DNA of 64,000 bases from JBGSIC01 sp041751875 (GCA_041751875.1 JBGSIC010000013.1:186001-250000), one strand, 5' to 3'. Positions 16,548 through 25,701 are shown, counted from the first letter of the stretch. A program made the numbers and translations. The notes: generated by a model from the sequence alone, not told the origin.

Positions 16548-17135
16548 ATGAAACTCTTTATATTGAGTCTGGTGGCTTTTTTATTTTGTGTTACCACCGT
16601 ACGTGGTGCAGAAACACGCGACATTAAAACACTTTTTGCCGATCATTATACAAATCACTACGAACACAATCGTGCCGGAGATAATGTTGGGCGGTTTGTT
16701 AAAGCCGCGAAGAAGTACGACCTGTCCGACGGGTTGTATTTAGTTTACGTCAGAAACATCGGAATAAGTGTATTTGGCTTTGTAAATGTTGAAAAGGCAC
16801 GGACTGAACGGTTCGGTAAACTGGCGGCGGATGAAGCCAACTGGAATTATCATGCGTTCGCAATGGACGAAGAGGGCAACGTTTATGATTTCTCCTACTC
16901 GACCGAACCTAAGATTCTTCCGTTTTCGGAGTATGTAGAAGATATGTTTCTGATAGAAACCGAATGCGCTAATCCAGTGGCAGGAGAGTTCTGTGCAGGT
17001 CGGGAAGAAAAATTGAAATCCTACAGCCTAGAGACGCTTTCGGCGGCCGACTATCTTGAGAAGAAGGGTCCAAAGAAACTACCGACAGTCACTCTTGGAA
17101 AATCTCTCGAGGACTACACCGTTCTGACAAAGTAA
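16548..17135 (+). CDS. Exported protein resembling an N-terminal glutamine amidase fold without its cysteine
   Basis: The 195-residue product has a clear signal peptide (MKLFILSLVAFLFCVTTVRG, cleavage near AETR). The segment WNYHAFAMDEEGNVYDF followed by LPFSEYV resembles the His and Asp motifs of NTAQ1-type papain-like amidases. In those enzymes the catalytic cysteine sits in a CYCEEN-like motif upstream; here the matching place reads NHYEHN. So either the enzyme is inactive or the resemblance is superficial. The ATG at 16548 has GGAG six bases upstream. Two cysteines near residue 145 (ECANPVAGEFC) could form a disulfide. Confidence 0.6.
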   Translation: MKLFILSLVAFLFCVTTVRGAETRDIKTLFADHYTNHYEHNRAGDNVGRFVKAAKKYDLSDGLYLVYVRNIGISVFGFVNVEKARTERFGKLAADEANWNYHAFAMDEEGNVYDFSYSTEPKILPFSEYVEDMFLIETECANPVAGEFCAGREEKLKSYSLETLSAADYLEKKGPKKLPTVTLGKSLEDYTVLTK

Positions 17136-17301
17136 TTGTTGGACTATTTCAAGCTCCTGTAAATGTTATTCGATCTGTTAGACGTGCAATAGCGACTGAC
17201 AAGAAAAGGGAATTCCCCGCAGAAACGCTTGAAAATTTTCCACATTTTACACCCGATGGAAACACTTGCTATTAGCGGACGAATGTTGAAGATTGGCCCC
17301 C

Positions 17302-18498
17302 ATGATTACCGATCCCATTGCCGTTGTAAGTGTGTTGCTGCTTATCTTAGCCGTCCTTTTCTCGGTTAACGCTCACCCAAAGCTCTCTCGGCTATACAAA
17401 GTCATTCCCATGATCGTCTTTGCGTACTTCGTTCCTACCCTTCTTTCTAATCTAGGAATATTGCCTTTAGAGTCGGCTGCTTACACATTTATTAAAAAGA
17501 TTTTATTACCTTCGAGTCTCGTTTTACTGACCTTGTCGGTGGATATTCCGGGGATTGTGCGTTTGGGCCCCAAGCTCCTGATTATGTTCTTTGGAGCGAC
17601 TTTCAGTATCTTTGTCGGCTCGCTCCTTGCTTATGCAATAGCGGGCGGGCTTATCCCCGCCGACCAGCACGCCGAAGCTTGGAAAGGATTGTCAGCGCTA
17701 TGTGCATCCTGGATTGGGGGCGGCGCCAATTTTGTGGCTGTGGGCGAAAGTGTGGGCGTTTCGGAAACCATGCTGGGACTTATCGTGGTTGTTGATGTGG
17801 CCGTGGCAAGCGTGTGGATGGCAGTTCTATTCTATTTTGCGGGAAAAGAAGTGGCCATGGACCAACAAATTGGAGCGGATAGAAAGTGTGTCGACGAACT
17901 AAAGGAAAAAATAGATACCCTTCAAAAGAGCAGCGCCCGGCCGATTAACGTCAGTAATCTCTTCCAAATGTTGGTACTCGCGATAGGTGGCACTAGCCTA
18001 CTAACTTGGATAGCTAAATTTTTGCCAGATATCGGCAGCATCATCAATGGCTTTACTTGGGTCGTCATCATGGTGACCGCTTTGGGAGTGATGGCGTCTT
18101 TTACTCGCCTTCGCCGACTAGAAGAATCGGGAGCTAGCACTGTCGGCTCAACTTTTCTTTATCTCTTAATTGCGACCATTGGTGCTCAAGGTAATTTCAA
18201 AGAAATAGTCAACGCTCCGGCACTCGCCGTTGTAGCGAGCGTGTGGATGCTTTTCCATGCTGGCTTTATGTTGATTTTAAGAAGAAAAATCAAAGCGCCC
18301 GTTTTCTTTTTGGCTGTAGGGTCGCAAGCCAACATCGGGGCAGCCGCGTCTGCTCCTATTATTGCCAGCGCCTTTCATCCCTCTTTGGCTACGGTGGGGG
18401 TCATGCTAGCGATTTTAGGCTATGTATTGGGAACTTATCTGGCTTTGGTGAATGCTTTCTTCCTTCAGAAAATCTACCTATGGCTTTATGCGGCTTGA
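17302..18498 (+). CDS. DUF819 family permease-like membrane protein
   Basis: The roughly 398-residue protein has about eleven hydrophobic segments and matches the DUF819 (YjcL-like) family. Recognisable blocks are SRLYKVIPMIVFAYFVPTLL, SWIGGGANFVAVGE and GSQANIGAAASAPI. The last two resemble paired substrate loops of transporters. A short cytoplasmic helix with charged residues lies near residues 195-220. The ATG at 17302 is preferred over the TTG at 17293. The substrate is unknown. Adjacent genes do not suggest an operon. Confidence 0.83.
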   Translation: MITDPIAVVSVLLLILAVLFSVNAHPKLSRLYKVIPMIVFAYFVPTLLSNLGILPLESAAYTFIKKILLPSSLVLLTLSVDIPGIVRLGPKLLIMFFGATFSIFVGSLLAYAIAGGLIPADQHAEAWKGLSALCASWIGGGANFVAVGESVGVSETMLGLIVVVDVAVASVWMAVLFYFAGKEVAMDQQIGADRKCVDELKEKIDTLQKSSARPINVSNLFQMLVLAIGGTSLLTWIAKFLPDIGSIINGFTWVVIMVTALGVMASFTRLRRLEESGASTVGSTFLYLLIATIGAQGNFKEIVNAPALAVVASVWMLFHAGFMLILRRKIKAPVFFLAVGSQANIGAAASAPIIASAFHPSLATVGVMLAILGYVLGTYLALVNAFFLQKIYLWLYAA

Positions 18499-18574
18499 GC
18501 CTTACTCACGCTCTCTACGCTAAAGGTACCCAGTTGCACTCGATAGCAAAAAACTGGTAAGCATCCCGACGGTG

Positions 18575-19591
18575 ATGTTTATGGTGTTTTTTAGACTGCT
18601 TATATTGGCCAGCATGGGTGCCACCTCTTTATGGGCGGGTCCCATCGATCCCGAATCTGCCTTTGGGCGAGCGCTCAGAAAGCCCTCACGTCTTCCCCAA
18701 CCCCAGCCTGATCCCAAGATAAATCCCTGCATGCGCCTTATCTTAGAACAAGAAATTCCGCTTGGGGATATTGACCATGTTTCCCTGCACATCGGAACAG
18801 TCATGGCCACCCTGCTTAGCCTAGAACATTCGGATTTTCCGCTCGTCCATCTCGCCCTTGTGACCTTGGGTTCTTCGGAGAGTGCTACGGAAAAGCTCAT
18901 GCGACTCCAACTCATTCACTATGTCTCTGCGGCACGCGGTACGATTGCCCACCCTGAAGAGGGCGAAGCTCTGCTCAAAAAACTTCGGGATGAGCGATTT
19001 AACCTCTCTCATGCGCATTTTCAGGACAGATATTTGCCGGGAATCACCGAAAATCGGGCACGGCGTGGCCAAGCCCTTCCCCATGAAATACATCGGGCCG
19101 AATATGAGCTTAATGAAATGAAACCTATGTTTGAGCTCTTCAACAACCGCTCGATGGAGTTCAAGCAATCACTCGTGGCGGCGGCGGCCCAATCAGGACG
19201 CCCTGGAATGACCGAGTGTGCTTTGGCCCATGTGGAACTTGAACACGAAAAGTGGGAATATCACCGGCGCAAGCTGTTCATGCTGAATCTCGCGCAGAAC
19301 TCTCTTTATATAGAGAATTTACCCAAAATGCCTCGCCACGTACTTACCGAAGAGTTTATTCGGGAAGTTTTTGAGTATATTCTGCAGCACCCCACCAAGC
19401 TTCAATCCATCCTATCGTGGGAGGCGACTGAAAAGTGGGTACCTGAGTTGATGAAGTTCTTTATCGCCACGCTTGCCGAAAGCGGCATCCAGGCAAGGGT
19501 CGTCTATAGCGATCACCCCGACATTGAGCTTAGCGCTGAAAATTGGAATCAGTGGTTGGAGAAAGAACTCGTTCTCGTCTTTCTCGAGTAG
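18575..19591 (+). CDS. Exported protein of unknown function
   Basis: The roughly 338-residue product starts with a signal peptide (MFMVFFRLLILASMGATSL, cleavage near AGP). The mature part is mostly helical and rich in Glu, His and Arg, with no recognised domain or catalytic motif. A proline-rich linker (PSRLPQPQPDPK) follows the signal peptide. GTG at 18572, ATG at 18575 and ATG at 18581 are all in frame; 18575 or 18581 is most likely. It lies between the DUF819 gene and the cardiolipin synthase gene on the same strand. Confidence 0.65.
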   Translation: MFMVFFRLLILASMGATSLWAGPIDPESAFGRALRKPSRLPQPQPDPKINPCMRLILEQEIPLGDIDHVSLHIGTVMATLLSLEHSDFPLVHLALVTLGSSESATEKLMRLQLIHYVSAARGTIAHPEEGEALLKKLRDERFNLSHAHFQDRYLPGITENRARRGQALPHEIHRAEYELNEMKPMFELFNNRSMEFKQSLVAAAAQSGRPGMTECALAHVELEHEKWEYHRRKLFMLNLAQNSLYIENLPKMPRHVLTEEFIREVFEYILQHPTKLQSILSWEATEKWVPELMKFFIATLAESGIQARVVYSDHPDIELSAENWNQWLEKELVLVFLE

Positions 19592-19660
19592 AGTGCCACG
19601 GGTCACTTTTTTTCCGCAATTTCCTACCCCTTTTTCACGGCTGTGCTAGCTTAGCCCCCT

Positions 19661-21103
19661 ATGAATTGGGCACTAATAGCAGTTTTCATCCACATCACCA
19701 TCTTGGTTATTTTCATTGTCCGAGTGGTCTCACGCGATCTGTCAGTGGGCGTGACTCTGGCCTGGCTCGCCATTTTCTTGCTACTTCCCTATTTGGGGCC
19801 CGCGGCCTATCTGCTCTTAGGAGAAAGCCAGTTTGGAAAAAGGCGTGCTCAGCGCGCAAAAGCTCTTATGGCTCCGATGAGCCAACGGCTTGAGTCCCTA
19901 GGAACGATTTATCCCGCACAATTAGATTCGCTTTCGCCCTGTGCACAGCAGATCGAAAGGCTCGCCCGCGTTGTGAAAGGGGCGCCCGCCACAAGGGGCA
20001 ATCGCGTTACCGTGCTAGCCACCGCGTCCTGCGCGTTTGAGGCGCTTATTAAAGATATCGACTCCGCCAAAAGAAGCGTTCATTTACTTTTTTATATTTG
20101 GAGTGACGGCGGAATGATCGATGACATCGCTTCCGCGTTGATTCGCGCGCGCGAGCGGGGTGTGGAATGTCGACTGTTGATGGATGCCGTCGGCAGTCGC
20201 CCTTTCTTTTCGGGGGAAGGAATTAAAAAGCTGCGGGCGGCCGGAGTGGAAGTGACTTCCGCGTTGCCTGTGGCTCTTTGGCGCGTGTCGTTCCAACGGC
20301 TCGATTTGCGCAATCATCGCAAAATTGCTGTGATTGATGGAAAAATTGGGTACACGGGAAGCCTGAATTTGGCTGATCCGAAAGTCTTCAAACAAAACGC
20401 CAACGTTGGCGAGTGGGTAGACGTCATGACCCGGGTGGAAGGCCCGGTGGCCGAAGCGCTCAACTTAATGTTTGTTCGCGATTGGGAAATGGAAACCGGT
20501 ATTGGTGTTGAGGCCATCACAAAGGGCCATTGTGAGAAGTTTTCAGTAGGCGAAGGCGCATCGATTCAAGTCATTCCCTCGGGCCCGGATGTTCCGGTTA
20601 ATGCCATTCACGAGCTTATTCTCATGTTGATTTACTCGGCCCGAGACGAGCTTATTCTCACCAGCCCGTATTTTGTTCCGACCGATATGATGATCACCGC
20701 TCTTGTAACCGCCGCATTCCGCGGGGTAAGAGTGACTTTAGTTGTTCCGGAAAAAAATGATTCGAAGATGGTGCGCTTTGCGAGTGAATCAACCTATCAG
20801 ACTCTTTGTGAAGCAGGAGTCCAGATCGCCCGTTTTCAGGGGGGATTACTCCACGCGAAAACCATCACGGTCGACCGTAGTACGGCCCTTATCGGCTCGG
20901 TAAACATGGATATGCGAAGCTTCTTTATTAATTTCGAAGTGTCTCTGTTAATTTACGATGAGTCGATTGTTGATGAGATTCGCTACCTGCAGCGATCTTA
21001 TTTGAACGCCTCTACGCCAATTGATTTGGCAGAGTGGGCCAGACGTCCCCTTTTTCATCGCTTTCTGGAAAAAACGGTCCGCCTAGCGGGGCCGCTTCTT
21101 TAG
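19661..21103 (+). CDS. cls: Cardiolipin synthase
   Basis: The 480-residue enzyme condenses phosphatidylglycerol or related lipids into cardiolipin at the inner membrane. Two hydrophobic helices at residues 1-60 (PLD nuclease N-terminal type) precede two HKD motifs: HRKIAVIDGKIGYTGS around residue 218 and HAKTITVDRSTALIGS around residue 398. Length and order match bacterial cls. The last 190 coding bases recur downstream at 22605-22794, separated by an SGNH-like gene. The coding frame here is intact, so this is the functional copy. Confidence 0.95.
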   Translation: MNWALIAVFIHITILVIFIVRVVSRDLSVGVTLAWLAIFLLLPYLGPAAYLLLGESQFGKRRAQRAKALMAPMSQRLESLGTIYPAQLDSLSPCAQQIERLARVVKGAPATRGNRVTVLATASCAFEALIKDIDSAKRSVHLLFYIWSDGGMIDDIASALIRARERGVECRLLMDAVGSRPFFSGEGIKKLRAAGVEVTSALPVALWRVSFQRLDLRNHRKIAVIDGKIGYTGSLNLADPKVFKQNANVGEWVDVMTRVEGPVAEALNLMFVRDWEMETGIGVEAITKGHCEKFSVGEGASIQVIPSGPDVPVNAIHELILMLIYSARDELILTSPYFVPTDMMITALVTAAFRGVRVTLVVPEKNDSKMVRFASESTYQTLCEAGVQIARFQGGLLHAKTITVDRSTALIGSVNMDMRSFFINFEVSLLIYDESIVDEIRYLQRSYLNASTPIDLAEWARRPLFHRFLEKTVRLAGPLL

Positions 21104-21122
21104 GCTACTCAGGCAAAATAGA
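20914..21122 (+). repeat. First copy of a ~209-base direct repeat (cls 3' end)
   Basis: This stretch, from within cls codons for MRSFFINF to just past the stop codon, matches 22605-22813 at a constant offset of 1691 bases. By eye there are nine differences: five in the coding part, all synonymous, and four after the stop. The repeat pair brackets the SGNH-like gene. Confidence 0.95.
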
Positions 21123-21324
21123 AAGAGTTTCACAACTTTTACGCTTGGCTGCAGGGGATTGCAGCGAAAATGGCCGAGATGTGTGAAACGGTGCTGCTTA
21201 CCTGTATGGTGCCGCTAACGATCTACGTCTCACTGCGCTATGAACACGGTACGATCTTTCGGTGTGCACCCCTGAGCTGATTTTAACCAACCTGAGCTAT
21301 ACTATATGCACTTGGGGGATATTT

Positions 21325-22533
21325 TTGTCTGAAACAACTTCTACAAAGAGAAATAGGAATTCCCTTCGTTTTAAGGTGCTCTGGGTTGTCTACCTGGTAG
21401 TTTTGGTAGAAGCGTTCAGTTATGTGGGACTGTTTGTCCTGTCTCGGATGAATACCAAATACCAACCTTACCCGGCTGCTATCGTAGACAATCTTCCGAA
21501 GGATATGATTCATCAGGTCTTGGAAGGGCCAAAAAAATATATCGACCTCGATGGAGAGCTCGGCTGGGTTCCACGAACCAACTACCAATCAAAAGTAGTC
21601 ACCACCAACGATGCGGGAATGCGGTCGCTTAAAAACACGGCCAAATTGAAACCGAAAGAGAAAACGCGCGTCGCCACCTTTGGTGACTCCTTTACTTTCG
21701 GGAGTGAAACCAACGACAAGGGAACCTGGCAAGATCAGTTAGAATCTCAGAACACCAAACTAGAGGTACTAAACTTCGGGGTACCTGCTTATGGTCTTGA
21801 TCAGGCCTACATGAGGTATCTGAGAGAAAGGAATACCTGGCAGGTAGATATTGTTGTGCTGGGTTTTTTCCTTCAAATGTCCAACAGACTCCTCACTACA
21901 TTTAGTCCCTTCGGTTGGCCCCAATCCCGCTATGCATTGGGAAAACCCCGTTTTACTTTGGGGGCAGATGGCAACCTCGTCTTACGCCCGAATCCATTGC
22001 CGACCCGGGATTCGTATAAGCCGCTTTTGGCAAATCCTGTTGCGCTACTTCCCCAAATTGGGAGGTATGATGAAAATTACCAATCCCATTATGATTCCGG
22101 GCCGCTAGATGCTTTGGCTGTGGTTCGTTTTGGAAAGATCTGTTGGAGCGACATCACAAGAAAGCCACGTACATACAAAGCAAACGGTCAGCTAAATGAA
22201 GCTTCGGAAGCGTTTCGAATCACCACTGTAATCGCAGAAAGTTTTCAAAACGATGTCTTCAATCAAGGTAAAGAGCCAATAATACTATTATTTCCATCAA
22301 GAGAGGATATTGGACACTACAAGAAAGGAAATGCTGACCAAGTTTCCTATTTTCCATTGCGAAAATATTTAACCGAACATGGAATTAGGTTTCTAGATGT
22401 CGGTGAGAAAATCCAAGCCCACATCCCAGAAAATAGAATGAAAACGTTCTTTGCACGCGAGGGGCACTATTCGAGCAGAGGTAATGCCCTTGTAGCAGAG
22501 GCAATAGCCAACTACCTAGCTCCCAAACTGTAA
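21325..22533 (+). CDS. SGNH-hydrolase-like membrane-anchored protein
   Basis: The roughly 402-residue product has an N-terminal membrane anchor (residues about 15-40) and an SGNH-type esterase or acyltransferase domain. Block I is FGDSFTFGSE (nucleophile Ser), the block II glycine lies in NFGVPAYGLDQ, and block V is REGHYSSRGN. The usual Asp three residues before that histidine is replaced (A-R-E-G-H). Many such proteins modify cell-surface polysaccharides. The best start is the TTG at 21325, with GGGGGA six bases upstream. The gene looks more AT-rich than cls and sits between two copies of the cls 3' end, as if acquired. Confidence 0.72.
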   Translation: MSETTSTKRNRNSLRFKVLWVVYLVVLVEAFSYVGLFVLSRMNTKYQPYPAAIVDNLPKDMIHQVLEGPKKYIDLDGELGWVPRTNYQSKVVTTNDAGMRSLKNTAKLKPKEKTRVATFGDSFTFGSETNDKGTWQDQLESQNTKLEVLNFGVPAYGLDQAYMRYLRERNTWQVDIVVLGFFLQMSNRLLTTFSPFGWPQSRYALGKPRFTLGADGNLVLRPNPLPTRDSYKPLLANPVALLPQIGRYDENYQSHYDSGPLDALAVVRFGKICWSDITRKPRTYKANGQLNEASEAFRITTVIAESFQNDVFNQGKEPIILLFPSREDIGHYKKGNADQVSYFPLRKYLTEHGIRFLDVGEKIQAHIPENRMKTFFAREGHYSSRGNALVAEAIANYLAPKL

Positions 22534-22604
22534 CAAGACAGTCATTTGTGTCGCGTCGATCCTACCGTTTTCCAGTTAAGTTGATTCTAATCAGATGGAA
22601 TCTC

Positions 22605-22813
22605 GCGAAGCTTCTTTATTAATTTCGAAGTGTCTCTCTTGATTTACGATGAGTCGATTGTTGATGAGATTCGCTACCTGCAGCGATCTTATTTGAACGC
22701 CTCTACGCCAATTGATTTGGCAGAGTGGGCTAGACGTCCCCTTTTTCATCGCTTTCTGGAAAAAACGGTCCGCTTAGCGGGACCGCTTCTTTAGGTTACT
22801 TATGCAAAGTAGA
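22605..22813 (+). pseudogene. Displaced 3' fragment of cls
   Basis: Positions 22605-22794 repeat the last 190 bases of cls in frame, including the TAG stop, and homology runs about 19 bases further. There is no start or upstream part, so it is not expressed as cardiolipin synthase. All five coding differences are silent (for example CTG-TTA against CTC-TTG for Leu-Leu), meaning both copies evolved under selection for the protein before being brought together. This fragment plus unremarkable flanks fills the 22534-22845 gap. Confidence 0.9.
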
Positions 22814-22845
22814 CGTACTTCGAACTTTCTGCTTCCATAGCCCCC

Positions 22846-23301
22846 ATGAAGCTGAGCCTAAGTCATTACCATGTGAGTTGCCCGGACAAGATGGCGCTGG
22901 CCCGTTGGTACCAAACAAAACTGGGATTCCAGATCGTAGCAAACGTGGAAGACCTAGGTGAAAAAGACGGTCCGGTTTTTATCTCCGCAGACGGCGGCAA
23001 CTCCGGTATCGCCATTTTTACTGCCAAAGCATCTGCTCAAGTGGGTACCAAATGCATTCCCGCGTTTGAAGCCTCGCCTGAATCGTTCTTACAATTCTAC
23101 GAAAACCAAAGGCACGAAACTTCCAACTTAGTCGTTTACGACCACCTCATTTCCTTCTCTATTTATATAGTGGATCCCGTGGGCACCAAGATCGAGATCC
23201 TGTGCTCGCAATATAAAACAATGGCACCGCTTCTTGAAAAGGCAGGCATCACAGCCAAGCGCATGAACCCTTCCCACGATCCTAGTTATCAGAAAATGTA
23301 G
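22846..23301 (+). CDS. VOC-family (glyoxalase/dioxygenase-fold) protein
   Basis: The 151-residue protein has the two-half vicinal-oxygen-chelate layout. SHYHVSCPDKMALARWYQTK opens the first half, and LISFSIYIVDPVGTKIEI closes the second with the usual D-P-x-G turn and a terminal glutamate. A candidate metal-binding histidine is His9 in HYHVS. The substrate cannot be told. It begins 30 bases after the displaced cls fragment, so it was probably the original downstream neighbour of cls. It converges with the alpha/beta hydrolase gene. Confidence 0.85.
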   Translation: MKLSLSHYHVSCPDKMALARWYQTKLGFQIVANVEDLGEKDGPVFISADGGNSGIAIFTAKASAQVGTKCIPAFEASPESFLQFYENQRHETSNLVVYDHLISFSIYIVDPVGTKIEILCSQYKTMAPLLEKAGITAKRMNPSHDPSYQKM

Positions 23302-23331
23302 ATACAACGGTTTCAGTCTACGGCAAGGCGT

Positions 23332-24135
23332 TCAGAAACGTTCCGATATCGCATCAGCCAGTTCTCCGGCCGCTTCCAACGGAATCCGATGGGGGGCATC
23401 AAAAACTAACAACTCAGAACCCGTCGTACTTGCGTCAAGCTTCATGGCTTCAAGGGGAACCACACAGTCGTTTCGTCCCCCGATAAATAGCTTTTTACCT
23501 GGAAACTCTTTCAGGCTAGTTTCCAGATTAAGTTGAACCTGCCCACCCATGACAGGAGCTGCAATTGCCATCATCATTTCGTACCCGGATTTGTCGTTAA
23601 GAAGCATGCGCACGCCCTCTTCCCTCCGTGCTTCACTAAAATAGGATGGTCCCCAGAGACTTAGGCAGCGCTTCCATCCTTCTTCGCTCGGGTTTGAGAA
23701 AAATGCGGCCTCAGCGTCCCTGACTTCTTGAGTTAGGTGGCTATCTGCGTGTGGCCCAATGAGCGTATAAGCTTGCGCAGAAACCGGCCCGGCGACCCCT
23801 ACGAAGCCTTCCACCTTCAAGCTGTTTGTTCGCGTGGCAATCGAGGCTGCGTAAATGGCACCAAAGGAATGACCAAGTAAGACGACACTTCGGTTCAGCT
23901 TTTTTAGTTCGCTTTCAACCGAAGAAAGCACAGCCTCGTAATCGTAAGATAAAGGAGCCGGGGCCTCACCTAGGCCGGGTAAATCAAGAAGGGCAACATC
24001 ATATTCCTCGAGCAATGGCGCGGTATCTCCCCAGGCCTGGCTGCTAAAACACGATCCGCCGGGAATACAAACCATAAGAGGACGAACGGAAGCTTCTTTC
24101 CGTTGGCTGTTGGTTAGGTGAAGAACCGATTTCAT
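23332..24135 (-). CDS. Alpha/beta hydrolase
   Basis: The product (267 residues) has the full fold and triad. IPGGSCFSSQAW forms the oxyanion region, GHSFG holds the serine nucleophile near residue 95, GGRNDCVVP supplies the aspartate, and DAPHRIPLE the histidine. A cap region of about 70 residues lies between. No signal peptide is seen, so it is cytoplasmic. Two ATGs six bases apart could start it; the second (24135) has AGAGG at better spacing. Substrate unknown. The 290 bases to the next gene (24142-24432) are a divergent promoter region in which I see nothing distinct. Confidence 0.88.
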   Translation of the reverse strand: MKSVLHLTNSQRKEASVRPLMVCIPGGSCFSSQAWGDTAPLLEEYDVALLDLPGLGEAPAPLSYDYEAVLSSVESELKKLNRSVVLLGHSFGAIYAASIATRTNSLKVEGFVGVAGPVSAQAYTLIGPHADSHLTQEVRDAEAAFFSNPSEEGWKRCLSLWGPSYFSEARREEGVRMLLNDKSGYEMMMAIAAPVMGGQVQLNLETSLKEFPGKKLFIGGRNDCVVPLEAMKLDASTTGSELLVFDAPHRIPLEAAGELADAISERF

Positions 24136-24432
24136 CGTCATTGCCTCTTACGCAAAGTCATACAACAACCCACCAGCTAGGGGTAGCCTTACAAAGGGTT
24201 TCTGACCAAGTGAACGATCTACTTAATGTTCGCAGCGCTCTGGCTACTTTCCGCACGTTGAGCTTCTCGTGCTTCATTCGAATCGCTCTCAGTACTGAGA
24301 CCCAGAATAAGTACTTTTCCTCCGATCTCAATTTTGAGCAGGTTGCGGCCCGTGGCCAGGCACAAAGGTTTGGCATTTCAATTGCTTTGTTTAGTAGGTG
24401 GGCCGGGGCCTTTTAGAAACAGGAGTTTACTC

Positions 24433-25443
24433 ATGCAAAGATCATCGTATTGGGCAGCACTGGGAATCATGCTCGTTCTTATGGGATGTGGAAAAAAGAC
24501 CTCCACGGCCGATGGGTGGGTGGAGGCTCAGCACCGCCAGGCAGAGGCGGAACGCGTGCGTCAGGAGCAGGAAGAAAAGGAAGAGACAGATCGAAAAGAA
24601 GAAGCTGAGCGAAAGGAGAGAGAACTCGCCGAGAAGAGAGAGAGAGAGCGCTTAGAGGCATATCCTGCGTTTGAGGAAACCTTTTCAAATTTCGACGCCC
24701 CTCAGACCATCGAAACACTGGGCTACCATGCTTCATTTCTCGGAGTGCGCTTAGGGATTGGCGTAGACCTATCCCCCGACGAGGAGAAAGCAAATCCGAG
24801 CATCAGCAAGGAAGTACCGAATCTGGGATTTCGAATGTGCGTCAAGGGACAGGACTTGGAAGAAGAAAGAACGGGCGATGTCCGCTATGTGATTAACGTG
24901 GCTCCCTATGGAGAGGACGAGTTGACGCTTCAGATCTACGTGATGCGGGTACAAAAGATCCTAAAGCTTGAAAACCCCGTCCTAGTTACCGAGCTCAAAG
25001 CTCTCTCGGAAGAGAGATTTCGCCGTCTCGCAGGCACCCATTACGTCAGTGGTTTTGAGTTGGGTGTGGCCGTTCAAGCCGAGCAGGGATTTTCTTTAAA
25101 AGAGATGGACATGGAAACGGCATCTCTATTGAAAAACCTTCGTCGGGAGTTCGGAGAGGAAGAAAAAGAGGAGTTTATTAAGGCGCTCAATCTTCTCCAT
25201 TTAGTGTTAGGCATCCCCAAATTACCGATCACCGGCACGTTTGGGCCCGCAGGCATGGGACCCTTCGGTTCCGGATGGACGAAGCCATTGACGGAAGGGT
25301 TGTCCCCTGCCGAAGCTCTTGTGGCCGAGATGGACGCCTACTTGGAGGCCACCGAGGGTAAAGAGGGAATGGGGTTACTCAACTACCAAGTCAGTCCCTA
25401 TACGCCTCTTCTCGATGGTGGGAATGAGGATTCGCAGGGCTAG
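24433..25443 (+). CDS. Lipoprotein with charged helical linker
   Basis: The 336-residue product has a lipoprotein signal (LGIMLVLMGC, cysteine acylation site). A highly charged coiled-coil-like stretch of Glu, Lys and Arg follows (residues about 30-75), then a mixed globular domain with no recognised family. The ATG at 24433 has AGGAG seven bases upstream. A strong terminator follows at 25473-25519, so the gene is monocistronic. The charged linker could span the periplasm or contact peptidoglycan. Function unknown. Confidence 0.75.
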   Translation: MQRSSYWAALGIMLVLMGCGKKTSTADGWVEAQHRQAEAERVRQEQEEKEETDRKEEAERKERELAEKRERERLEAYPAFEETFSNFDAPQTIETLGYHASFLGVRLGIGVDLSPDEEKANPSISKEVPNLGFRMCVKGQDLEEERTGDVRYVINVAPYGEDELTLQIYVMRVQKILKLENPVLVTELKALSEERFRRLAGTHYVSGFELGVAVQAEQGFSLKEMDMETASLLKNLRREFGEEEKEEFIKALNLLHLVLGIPKLPITGTFGPAGMGPFGSGWTKPLTEGLSPAEALVAEMDAYLEATEGKEGMGLLNYQVSPYTPLLDGGNEDSQG

Positions 25444-25472
25444 AAACTTCGTCGCGAAGAAGATGTTTCATG

Positions 25473-25519
25473 ATCTCTCGGCCTTGTCGCGGTCCGCGAT
25501 GGCCGAGAGATTATTTTTT
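25473..25519 (+). terminator. Rho-independent terminator after the lipoprotein gene
   Basis: A perfect 11-pair stem, ATCTCTCGGCC (25473-25483) with GGCCGAGAGAT (25501-25511), is followed by TATTTTTTC. The loop can form a further short GC-rich helix. Confidence 0.92.
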
Positions 25520-25539
25520 CTGCATGAAGGCTAGATTGA

Positions 25540-25701
25540 GAATGCTCCCTGGTCTATTCGCGCGTCGTTCCTAATGGTGCAGGTACAACCGTATCAATGA
25601 CTCTGTTTCAACCACCCGCGATGAGTGATGCGCAATTCGATCAAGCTATGGGCGAAATGGACCTGGAGATGGCGAAGCTAAAAGAGATTCTGGAACGCTA
25701 G
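25540..25701 (+). pseudogene. C-terminal remnant of an SRPBCC-like gene
   Basis: An open stretch of 53 codons between stops reads RVVPNGAGTTVSMTLFQPP, then MSDAQFDQAMGEMDLEMAKL and a final KEILER. This resembles the last strand and long C-terminal helix of SRPBCC/AHSA1-type proteins. No start codon, ribosome site or N-terminal strands are present. The ATG at 25597 would give a 34-residue peptide without a complete fold. It lies in the 436-base gap between a terminator and mreB; the rest of that gap (25702-25879) shows nothing distinct beyond presumed promoter sequence. Confidence 0.5.

Noticed and set aside
24141..24416. Short frames on both strands between the hydrolase and lipoprotein genes
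   Set aside because: They lie in a divergent promoter region, lack ribosome sites and overlap each other on opposite strands.
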